Source: Conidiobolus incongruus B7586 (lineage: Eukaryota > Entomophthoromycota > Entomophthoromycetes > Entomophthorales > Conidiobolaceae). Taken from it: 14,984 bases of DNA. Position numbers and translations under genes: made by a program. The notes under the pieces are model-generated. The model did not search any database. It was not told the DNA's origin and worked only from the letters and a program-made list of their open reading frames with translations. Where the stretch lies: positions 1 to 14,984 of the forward strand of contig JNEM01011889.1 in the NCBI GenBank assembly GCA_000697335.1, written 5' to 3'. This document shows, piece after piece, positions 1-9,946 of the stretch; the first letter of the stretch is position 1, and each line of letters starts with the position of its first letter.

Positions 1-1687
1 TAATAAGTCACCAATATATTAAGATTTATATTAGATAGCACTAATATATTATAATATTAACAAAATATAGTCTTAATTTTAAAAATAATATAAAAGATAA
101 TAAATAGTAAGGTTTTGAGAGAAAAAAAGAAACTTTATTTAATAGATGATTCAATATTATATATATAATTAATTTAGCTATAAAAGTATAAATTAATTAT
201 ATAATTTATATTTAATTAGATTATATAGAAATATATATATATAAATTTAGAGAATTAATCTTTTGATAATTATTATTTATAATTAAAAATATTAATCAAG
301 TTTTTAAATAATATTTATATATAATTAAAAAACAAGTATTGGTTTTTATTTTTAATTATAAATTTATAATAAATAGCTTATAATATTTATTATATAAATA
401 AAAATTAAAATTAAATGATTAATAAAGTTTATTAACTTTGTTAATATATAATATATTATGAAATAATTAATATAAGAAAATTATTTTAAAATATATTATA
501 AATTTATAAATATAACTAGATAATTAAAAGAAATTAAAAATATATAGGGTGTATAATAAATTATATTAATTATTAAATTATATTATATTGTTTTATCACT
601 AGAATATAAGACAAAGATAATAAGAAAATTCAACTAATGATTTAAATTAATTATATAAAGAAAATATTAAAAAAGTATTTCAACAATTTAATAAATAAAA
701 ATTATTTTGATATAAAATAATCATTTATAATAAATCATATATTAGTAAAATATATGGTAATTATGAATATTAAAAAAAGTCACAAAGTTTATCATAGGTA
801 ATATTTTGAGGAGAATTCAATATTATATAAAAATTAATCAAAATATTAATAATATAAGAAATTTACTTCTCGCAGTTTAATAATTGGTCAAGCCAGGATT
901 TCAGGATTAGAATTGGTATTTACTCTTTGGGGTCATTAAACTTTATATAAGACTTGAACTAAGGGAATGAGAGTTGATTAACTTGGACAAGTTTAATTAT
1001 AAGCAAAATTATAATATAATAATGCTTGCTCACATGGCAACTAGGATTATAATTTCAATTCTAAATAATCTATCTTATGGTGAACAAGTTGAAAATTTTT
1101 ACTAGTTTTTACTGTAGAATTCAATTTTTTGTTACAAATATCTATACTTTTGGTAACTAGATTTTAAATTAAATTATGATTTAGCTTTGATTGAAACAAA
1201 AAGAACAAAATATTTTAACACACGAAACTAAAGTTATAGAGCTTTTTCAGGTAATATAATATTCAAAAATACAAAATTGAAATTTTATCAAAAACATATC
1301 TAAATCAATGATGGAAATTGTGATATCATTTTAAAGGATAATAAAGTGGGATCAAAAGTATCTTTAGGATTACAGTAAATAAAATATTCAAATATATATT
1401 ATTTTTAAAGTATCAAGTTGATGATGGATTATCAGTTATAAAAATATTAATAGTATTTTTATAATGCGATAATACAGATTTATTTATAATTACAAGAAGA
1501 AAAGGATATTTTGGGAATGGGTAAAGCTTATTACATTGTTAATACAATGATGAGATAGAATGACTGGATGCGTAAGGATGGTTAGATATTAATATTGGAG
1601 GATTAATGAGCGAAGTATATATATTAATAACCGATTCGAAAATAAAGTACATTACCTGATAAAATTAAATGATTAATAATTAATTAT
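1..1687. other. AT-rich gene-free DNA at the left edge
   Basis: No gene can be supported here. Positions 1 to about 840 are close to pure A/T low-complexity sequence (9 G/C in the first 60 bases). From about 840 to 1650 the sequence is somewhat less AT-biased and looks more complex, but every frame is broken by frequent stops and no conserved protein block or tRNA arm pattern was recognised. The last stretch before 1688 would hold the 3' UTR of the ISA2 gene, which ends here on the minus strand. A decayed mobile element between 840 and 1650 is possible but cannot be shown. Confidence 0.7.
275..363. repeat. AT-only inverted repeat
   Basis: A 16-bp perfect inverted repeat is formed by ATTTATAATTAAAAAT (275-290) and ATTTTTAATTATAAAT (348-363), separated by 57 bp. 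It lies in near-pure A/T DNA, where such matches arise easily by chance, so it may mean nothing. It could alternatively be the remnant of a small foldback element. Confidence 0.3.
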
Positions 1688-2294
1688 TTATTTTAATTCA
1701 AACGAAATTCCACAACCACAACCAGATGCAGCGTTAGGATTATTAAAGAGTCTAAAAGTAGAACCAATCAGCTCAGTTTCAAAGTCAACTTCGGAACCTC
1801 CAATGAGAGGTAAAAAAGCTTTGTTTGTCACGACTTTGGCACCGTTTTTCTCAAATATACTATATAAACAAAGTTAAATAAAGTTGATGGAAAGCTCTAA
1901 ACAATGTTTACACGTCATCTTTGGTAAATTCATCTGTGATATCAAAGCTAATTTTAAAGCCATGGCAACCTCCTGATTCAATAATAACTCTTAATGCTTG
2001 GTTAGGGTTATTATCTCTTTGTTGTGTATATAGAATCCTCTATTTTTGGCATTAATACTTGTTATTAGAATAAAATATTCGATATACCTCAATACATTTG
2101 TCAGTCATACGAAGAATGACTGAATCTGGTAATGGTATTGAACTTTTAGGGAGGGTGGATAAATTAGAATCTGAATAAAATTTTAATGGTTGTGTCAATA
2201 TCTTGGCATTATTAGTTATAGGATATATCGATTTTCTTAGATTAAAATAGTTTATAGTGTTTAATTTGAACCTTTTAAATAATAGCTGAGACAT
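1688..2294 (-). CDS. ISA2: Mitochondrial iron-sulfur cluster assembly protein Isa2 (A-type carrier)
   Basis: Three exons on the minus strand (2294-2088, 2039-1912, 1859-1688) with introns of 48 and 52 nt give 168 residues. Isa2 works with Isa1 and Iba57 in the mitochondrial matrix to mature 4Fe-4S proteins such as aconitase and lipoyl synthase; that is family knowledge. The HesB/IscA fold is visible from about residue 60. The three conserved cysteines are present: Cys94 in the block GGCHGF, and Cys159 and Cys161 in GCGCG close to the C-terminus, followed by the usual SFELK-type end. GSEVDF at 133-138 and ELIGSTF at 141-147 favour Isa2 over Isa1. The first 50 or so residues are basic and Ser/Asn-rich, as expected of a mitochondrial presequence. 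The start codon has A at -3. The gene is divergent from TRM8 and shares a 203-bp interval with it. It appears intact. Confidence 0.93.
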
Positions 2295-2497
2295 TGTAAT
2301 ATATTTGATTACTCATCAGGTCTCGGTTGATAAATTAATAAATAATCAAACAAGAGATATTTATTTATGGGATTTTATTTTTTTTTTCAAAAATCCCATA
2401 GTTTTAGTATAGTATAAAATAAGTATATTGACACATTCCAATATTTAAATATTCACATTAAAAAAATACAAATAGATTTTTGACTTTTTTAATAACA
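2295..2497. promoter_or_regulatory. Shared divergent promoter region of ISA2 and TRM8
   Basis: The two start codons face away from each other with only 203 bp between them, so both promoters and both 5' UTRs must lie here. The interval contains a T-rich tract and a hairpin-forming inverted repeat (2366-2400). No convincing TATA box could be singled out, because AT-rich DNA gives many weak matches. The promoter role is inferred from position only. Confidence 0.6.
2366..2400. repeat. 11-bp inverted repeat with T-rich spacer in the divergent promoter
   Basis: The arm TATGGGATTTT (2366-2376) is matched by its reverse complement AAAATCCCATA (2390-2400), with a spacer of 13 bases made mostly of T. 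The GGGA/TCCC core makes it unlike the surrounding A/T-only repeats. It sits near the middle of the ISA2-TRM8 interval, so it may be a symmetric protein-binding site or a DNA hairpin. No known factor is assigned. Confidence 0.6.
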
Positions 2498-3520
<1,023 letters not shown>

Positions 3521-4419
3521 TAGTAATATTTTTATTTTTTCATAATAGAGTGTTTCTTTTCGAATTATTTATTGTCGCTGATTACTCATAAACTTAAGAC
3601 TATTGTGAGATTTTAATCTTACATTTGTTTTTATATTATTAAACCTTCAGTAATATGTATATACTTTAAATTTGTACAATTAAATTAACAGAATTTTTTG
3701 CTATTTACAATTGGCATTGACCTATCTATTTTAAAATAAGCCCATCATTCGATTATATGGAAGTTTCATATTAACCTTATCATTATAATAAAATTATGTT
3801 TTTAAATTTATTGGACTGTCTTAACTCAATATTTTTATTTATTCTGATGAAATGGAAACAAAATTGAAAATGATTGTATAATCTTTACAGTAATAATGAT
3901 TATGTTAATATTATTTAACTTATTTAAAGGGTAAGAATCAACACAAACTTTAATTAAATTAAATAAAAATTCAATCTATATGGGGAGAAACATTGGTGAG
4001 TTAATTAAGTATTACTCTATATTTAGCAGAATTTATTTGTAATTCCAAATTTTCCTTGAATTAATACATTCAATTAATTTTAATCATATTGATATGAATA
4101 AAATTCTTAAAAATATATTTTAACTATTTATATTAAATAATATTTTCATAAATTTTTAATATCAAATTAGTATAATTGATAGTAATTTTATTTATTAGTT
4201 AAAATTTTGATTTTTTAATTAATTTCAATCCATAAGGATTCAAACTGTCAAATTAAGTAAAATGATGATTTAAAAATATTATGTGATTTTCAATTGAATG
4301 CGCAATTCCATATTTTTTATATATAAATAGGTGAATCCCAATTATTTACTAGAAATTATTTATATTTTACAAGTCACAATTAAATACTTGCTCAATTTCA
4401 AATTATAAAGGAATATAAT
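3521..4419. other. Intergenic region between TRM8 and the GRAM-protein gene
   Basis: This holds the TRM8 3' UTR and the upstream region of the next plus-strand gene. It is AT-rich, without a reading frame or conserved block I can defend. The only specific signal is a TATA-like element near its right end. Confidence 0.6.
4318..4328 (+). promoter_or_regulatory. Candidate TATA box for the GRAM-protein gene
   Basis: TATATAAATAG matches the TATAWAW core and ends 91 bases before the start codon at 4420. In DNA this AT-rich the match is weak evidence, but its spacing and the adjoining less AT-rich sequence (AGGTGAATCCCA) make it the best candidate. Confidence 0.35.
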
Positions 4420-5271
4420 ATGGCTTTGAATTGTGTCAGTGTTATGGATGATGGAAGATCGTTAGTACCTCTTCCCGATGAAGAAATATTTATGATTCAA
4501 AATGGTGTGGAATTTGAGTATAGTGCAGGAACGTAAGTATTTTATAATTTTATTTCAGATATATTTTTCACATGTCTTATTCCATAATTAGAGGTTATCC
4601 GGCAACAAGGTAAACAAAATTCAAGTTATCTTTTACTTTTTTAACTTTTTAAAGTGAGCAGCATCACTGCAGCAAGGGAATTTTATATGTTACCAATTTT
4701 CGTCTAGCCTATATTTCCTCTAATCCAACACAATATTTTCAATCTTTTAATTTATTATATAAAGATTTATCAAATGGCGAATTAGTTCAGCCTTGGCTTC
4801 AGGCAAATCATTTCAAAGGCGATGTTACTCCAGTTTATGGTGGTGGTTTGAGATTACCTGGCACTGTCAAGTTTTACTTTAGAGAAGGAGGTAATATTCG
4901 TTATGAACTTGCACAATAATAATTATCATTATATAATTCTCTAATCAAATTAATTTAGGGGGCTATTCAATGATAGCATTATATAAACAAATTTTACAAA
5001 GAAATCTAGGTAAAACAGTCAAATTATTATATATTCTTAGTATTTAATTATTATAGAACTAGGAGATGCACCACAGCATTTGGATGCTTTACCAATTTAT
5101 GAACCTGGCCCTAATACATCCCAAGCATCATCAATTCCGCAGTCTGAAAATATTGTTCATCCTCCCACAACTGAAATTCAATCTATTTTAGCCACAGGCG
5201 AGCCAAATTATAGTGATGCACCTCCTTCTTATGAATCTACTATTACAAATAATATAAACCCCAACAATTGA
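4420..5271 (+). CDS. WBP2-type GRAM-domain protein with C-terminal PY motifs
   Basis: Five exons (4420-4532, 4592-4609, 4655-4890, 4959-5009, 5057-5271) give 210 residues. The start MALN followed by a strand-rich segment matches WW-domain-binding protein 2 and its fungal relatives. The GRAM/PH-like domain spans about residues 20-135: SKGILYVTNFRLAYIS (50-65), then the LQANHFKGDVTP block and a Gly-rich turn before GTVKFYF, corresponding to the FGANYIKG and GGG blocks of WBP2. The tail from about 140 is Pro/Ser/Asn-rich and disordered, with an LPxY motif (LPIY, 151-154) and a PPxY motif (PPSY, 195-198), both ligand types for WW domains. In this family such proteins act as adaptors for WW partners such as Nedd4/Rsp5-type ligases; the partner here is unknown. 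Exon 2 is only 18 nt. Introns are 59, 45, 68 and 47 nt. Confidence 0.88.
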
Positions 5272-7917
5272 GTTATTTATATATAACATATGCTAATTTT
5301 AACTATTTGAGCATTTTTTTTGAAATTAATTTCATAACTTTTAAATATTTTGAATAATGTATAGATATACTTCCCTATTTCAGAACGATAAAAGTAAATT
5401 GCCAATAACATATTAATTCAGTAGTTTCTATTACAAATTCGAAAACAAGTAAGGAAGATATCATATTTATCTTATTATATTGAAATATGCTATACTTTAA
5501 CTATTGAATATCAATGTAAAAAAGATTAATCCATATCAAACAACTGAGATAATGATGAAAAATACAATTGATAAATAATTATGAGGAAAAACCCTTATTC
5601 TATTGTTGATAAATATTACTGTAAATTTATATTACAATTCATCATTATTTTTAAAACTTACCTATTTTAAATAAGTATGTTTTATATCTAAATACATTTA
5701 AATTAATGATTCTTTCACGAAGTTATAATATACAATTTGCTTTTTCAAATGCCAATGATTTTTCAATTACGTAATTAACCAATGATTAATATATATTCAA
5801 GACTTTTGTTATTGTTTGAAATATCTTGATAATTAAATTTTATTTTTAATATTTTAGCATTTTAGACAACTGAAGTAGATCTACTAGTTCCTCTCAATAG
5901 TTTTTCAGCTTTTTTTCAAGATTTTCAAGCGTGCAATAAGTTATCAAATGTATTATGAATAACATTGCAATTTCAAAATTAAACATATTACATAAATTGT
6001 CAATTATAATAAATCATTTATAAAACTAAACTTGATGCAATACTCTTTATTCAGGATGGAATATATTTTATATTTTGATACAATCTTCTAATTTTTTATT
6101 ATAAGATTAATTTATTGTGATAAAATATGCAAGAAATATTCAGTGTATATTATAAAATTAATTTTTTAAATTGATTAGTTATTTACTATCTAATTAGTAA
6201 ATACATTATAATAGAATTAAAATTAATATATAAGTTAGATAGTTTTTGAATAATCAATTAATTTTCATGTTTATCAAATAACACTTGATTATAGTTTTAG
6301 AGAATTAATACAATTAATGACCAGCTTTACTTCAATATTCTAACATAAGTATAGAATCCATATACCTAGAATTTATAAATATTAAAATTACTAATATTTG
6401 CAAATATATATCCTATAATATTGAAACATTATTTTGACTTAATTCAATATTTGTAATGTTATTTGTATCAAAAAGAATATTTTTATATAAAATTTATGTA
6501 TATTTTGAGCAAATAAAAATAAAAATTTGAGAATCGATAGAGATATTTTGTCTAATGCATAAGAGTTTATATAATATAATTTTCATTTAATATATAAGAC
6601 TAGTTTTGCAAATTGAATTAATTAATGAAATATCATCTTTTATTTTATATATTATAAAATTATGAATATCTTACAATATTGGTAAATGGGGTTATTTGAT
6701 AATAATATTTATAAGAACTAGACAGTGAGATATTTATAAAATTTTTACTTTGAATATATTTATATTGAATATATATTTAATAGATTTTCATTAACAACTG
6801 CTAAAAGTAGATATTAATATTCTGATTCAATATAATTCAGTTTCAGGCAATTAGAAATTTACATTTTTACAACGAAGGCTGAGAGTTTAAGGTAAAGTAA
6901 AGTACTGATTCATTTATTAATTAGTGTTCTGTTTATTATTATCAAATAAATGTAATTTATATATTTAACCTTATGTCAATGTGATATTAAAATAATGCAT
7001 TAGTTTTTAATTGATCAAATTTATTATGTATTTTAAATGGTTGTTTTTATAATGACAATGGCTCAGAAACTTGTTTGAATTATTAGAAATGAAATTGCAA
7101 GATATTCTTAGCCATGAATTGCATATTAATTCGTTCAATTATGATATTAAATATAAATAGATATTTTATTAATTTGTTTGGCTAGAAAAACTTGGTATAA
7201 AATTTAAAATATTAGTCGTAATGAATCAATTAATACGTTATATTATTTCAATTATATAAATATTCACAATAATATAAACAATGATTAAAAGCCAAATTAT
7301 CAATTTCAAAATAGGTCTGCTAAGAGAGAAATAATATATTTAATAGTTGAAGGAGAAAAATGTTATTATTTACATATCAATTATATCGCGGCTTTTTTAC
7401 ATATATAATAAAAGAAAATTCATGGTAAAAATGAGACTAAGGATTAATATAAACTAAAATATATGTGTAATAAAATAATTTTCTACAGCTGCACTAGTCA
7501 AGTTGGAATAATCAATTCTAATTAAAAAGTTTACAAAATGTTAATGAGTTCAGAAAGATCATGATTACATATAATTTAAAATCTCTTTTATTCTAAATCA
7601 TTAAATAATATGAAAAACATATTATTGTAAAAGTGAATACTAGTGGAAATAAATAGTGATTGTATTGTAAGAGTATTATGACAATTTGAATTTACTCTTT
7701 GGGTGATTTAATATAAAACCCTTACCAATCATATCATAGTGTTAAATTCATTAGCATTATTAAATTATCAATATTACCTTGATTAAAGATTTATTAATGC
7801 ATATAAATCTAATGTTTAGTAAATCATATGAAATTATTATATATATTCTTTTTACTTTTATCAACTGACATCTATGTATTATCGTAATATGCAAAACAAG
7901 TAATAAATTTACTATTA
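5272..7917. other. Long AT-rich gene-free interval
   Basis: About 2.6 kb of roughly 80% A+T sequence with stops in all frames at short spacing. I see no conserved coding block, tRNA-like fold or mobile-element end. The first part contains the 3' UTR of the GRAM-protein gene. Nothing further can be supported. Confidence 0.65.
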
Positions 7918-8260
7918 ACACGTCTTGGGAAAGCTGTGTCCAGAGTAGTTTAAATAAAAGAGAGAGATCTGGGGGAATTCCAGGTAAGAGTTAGGGAGAT
8001 AGAGGGTTTATTGATTTAAGTCAAATAGCGGGGAGGACCCAGATCGAACTCTCTTTTGAGGATAGCTCTAATTCCGGGTTTCATATAGAGTGAGTTGGGT
8101 AAGGCGATCCATGAGATTCTCTGGTGACTTGCACCATCGGCCAATTAAAAGATAGAGTGGGAGCAGATGATATGCGAGGGGCAAATGACTTTAACATTAG
8201 GTTAATGTAAGAATACTTGGGTAGAAGGGAGTCACCTGGCTCGTGACACTATAAAATTTT
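7918..8260. ncRNA. GC-rich structured island: candidate non-coding RNA gene or SINE, family unknown
   Basis: G+C is about 44% over 330 bases against roughly 20% in the flanks, with sharp edges and no long open frame. Complementary arms are nested as in a folded RNA. The longest stem pairs 7956-7964 (AAAAGAGAG) and 7966-7973 (GATCTGGG) with 8049-8057 and 8038-8045, giving 9+8 bp around a small internal loop. A second domain pairs CGAT 8105-8108 with ATCG 8136-8139 and encloses GGTG 8123-8126 with CACC 8132-8135. A third hairpin pairs ACATTA 8194-8199 with TAATGT 8203-8208. GTGTC at 7936-7940 can close on GACAC at 8245-8249. On the plus strand a T4 run follows at 8257. The minus strand instead shows A-box-like and B-box-like blocks, so the transcribed strand is not settled. 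I do not recognise RNase P, RNase MRP, SRP, U1-U6, U3 or 5S signatures. Confidence 0.45.
8257..8260 (+). terminator. Possible Pol III T-run terminator of the GC-rich island
   Basis: Four T residues on the plus strand lie eight bases after the last base of the proposed closing stem (8249). This is where a Pol III terminator would be expected if the island is transcribed rightward. T-runs are common in this AT-rich DNA, so the evidence is weak. Confidence 0.2.
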
Positions 8261-9180
8261 AAATATTCAAAATATAATTATCACAATATTTTTATAAGAA
8301 CTTGAAAATTTTTTATAAGCAATATATACACAAATTAGATCAATATTCTTAGTTTTTTGAATTCATTTTGTTATCTCATTTATCATTGAATTTAAATATG
8401 AAATTGATATCCATCATTATATTAGAATGCCACAATAAATAAATTTAGACATATTGTAAATTGAATTGAAGGGTTAGCTAATAATAAGTATAAAATAACC
8501 AATTTTTTATATTTAAAAGATAGTATTGAAAATAAGTTGGTGATACATATTAACATAAAAGTATTTTATAACTTGTTACTATAAATAATCACTAAGTTTT
8601 AAAAATAGCAAATATATTTTAATTCATTTTCGCAAAAAGTAATTTTGAATTATGGTAATAATATATATTGCATTTATATCAAATCAATAAAATGAAAAAA
8701 TACAATATAAGTTTAACCAAAAACTGAATTCTCAATTGAGCGAATTGCACCATCCAATTGGGTTGATATTTCAATATTTAAAAAATATTAGTGTAAATGA
8801 TAAAAGACTATAAAACAACAAGATTTATATTTCATTGCACAAAACTTTATTTTCCAAAATATGGAATTTAATAATTAAAACATAATTGCAAAATTGCTCA
8901 AAACTTAATTAACAACCCCTAATAATATCTAAAATTCAATTTTTTAGATTTAAAAAATCATTGAAATTAAATAGAAACAATTACAATAGTAATGAATCAA
9001 TAAATCATCATGGTTTAATATTTGTGCCATGGCATATAAAGAAGAAATTTTAGATCTTCATTAATGAATGATATAGTTAGTGGTTTTTCAAACAAAGAAT
9101 TCATGGATTATTCGAAATCAAAATCAAGATGTTCTTGATAAAACTTTAACATCTAAAAAATTATTAGGAATTTGTTCAAT
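8261..9180. other. AT-rich gene-free DNA downstream of HP1
   Basis: Apart from the HP1 3' UTR, which runs leftward from 9181, no coding block, RNA gene or repeat of note is visible. The composition returns abruptly to the AT-rich background at the edge of the GC-rich island. Confidence 0.6.
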
Positions 9181-9946
9181 TTAGTTGTAAACCATGTAAT
9201 TTACCAATTGAGGAATCTTTTGATGTGCTTCTTCGACAGGATGAGAGGTGTAGACATCATTTTTCCTAAAGCTTTTAATAAAAAATTCCAAAATAATTAA
9301 AATAATACTTACCATTTCAAATACACTAACACTTTATTGCTACTTACTTTTTCTAAAGTAATAACCTCTTCGACATGTGTTTCCCAATCTTCCATGGTTT
9401 TGGGAGGATAATTTTCATCCAAAACTAATTCTAAAGGAGGACTTCTAGGTTCTTCTTCTCTGAATTTTCTCTTATTGTTATTGGATTGTTTTGAGGCAGC
9501 TTTTTTATCGGAGGAACCTTTAGTTTTGGATTTATCACTTTCGACTTTATCCCAATACTTTTTCAAAAGTTCTTTATCAACACTATTAAAAATATAATTA
9601 AAAAACAAATCGATTAACGAAATTTGATAAGTTACATGTTTTCTTCAGGTTCCCATGTATTATCTTCATGACTATAGTTAAGCCATTTGATAAGGTATTC
9701 CATCACTTTCTAGAATCAAATTAAAATTGAATTAGAAACATAAAAAGGAGATTATATTACCTTTCTTTGTCTATGTGCTAAGATTTCCTCTACAACATAT
9801 TCATCTTCCCCTTCTTCATCTTCGTTTCCTTCTTGAGTATTTTCAATGTTTTCTTCTGATACAGTTTGACCTTGAACTTCATTATTCTTTTCAACTTGTT
9901 CTACTATCTCTGAGTTAATGTTTTGAGTTACTTTATTTTCTGACAT
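9181..9946 (-). CDS. HP1/Swi6-type heterochromatin protein (chromo plus chromoshadow domain)
   Basis: Four minus-strand exons (9946-9761, 9709-9636, 9582-9313, 9265-9181) give 204 residues. HP1 proteins bind histone H3 methylated at Lys9 through the chromodomain and dimerise through the chromoshadow domain to build heterochromatin. After an acidic Glu/Asn-rich tail, the chromodomain covers about 49-95: EYVVEEIL, then EYLIKWLNYS and NTWEPEEN. The three aromatic-cage positions are filled by Tyr50, Trp71 and Tyr74. The hinge (about 95-145) is Lys/Ser/Asn-rich with a basic NLS-like KRKFR. The chromoshadow domain (about 147-204) has DWETHVEEV, VYLKW (Trp177) and a final IPQLVNYMVYN, and stops slightly short of the family's usual end. 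The acceptor at 9266 was chosen over one six bases earlier because only it keeps Trp177. Introns are 51, 53 and 47 nt. Confidence 0.92.

Noticed and set aside
918-931. Direct repeat ATTTACTCTTTGGG shared with 7690-7703
   Set aside because: Only 14 bases match well and the flanks diverge quickly. Many 14-mer matches are expected by chance in AT-rich DNA of this length.
3980-4030. ATGGGGAGAAACATTG followed by GTGAGT as a first exon
   Set aside because: The next AG would give an intron of only about 31 nt, and no conserved coding sequence follows before the GRAM-protein gene.
7970-7990. CTTACCTGG on the minus strand of the island, resembling the 5' end of U1 snRNA
   Set aside because: The following sequence lacks the U1 stem-loop I and Sm-site patterns, and the very first bases do not match.
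7984-8010. CCCTAAC on the minus strand of the GC-rich island, suggesting a telomerase RNA template
   Set aside because: A template for TTAGGG repeats needs about one and a half repeats (CUAACCCUAA). Only seven bases fit and the next ones (TC) do not.
8035-8152. True tRNA gene in the island
   Set aside because: A- and B-box-like blocks exist, but no complementary 7-bp acceptor arms or anticodon arm can be placed around them.
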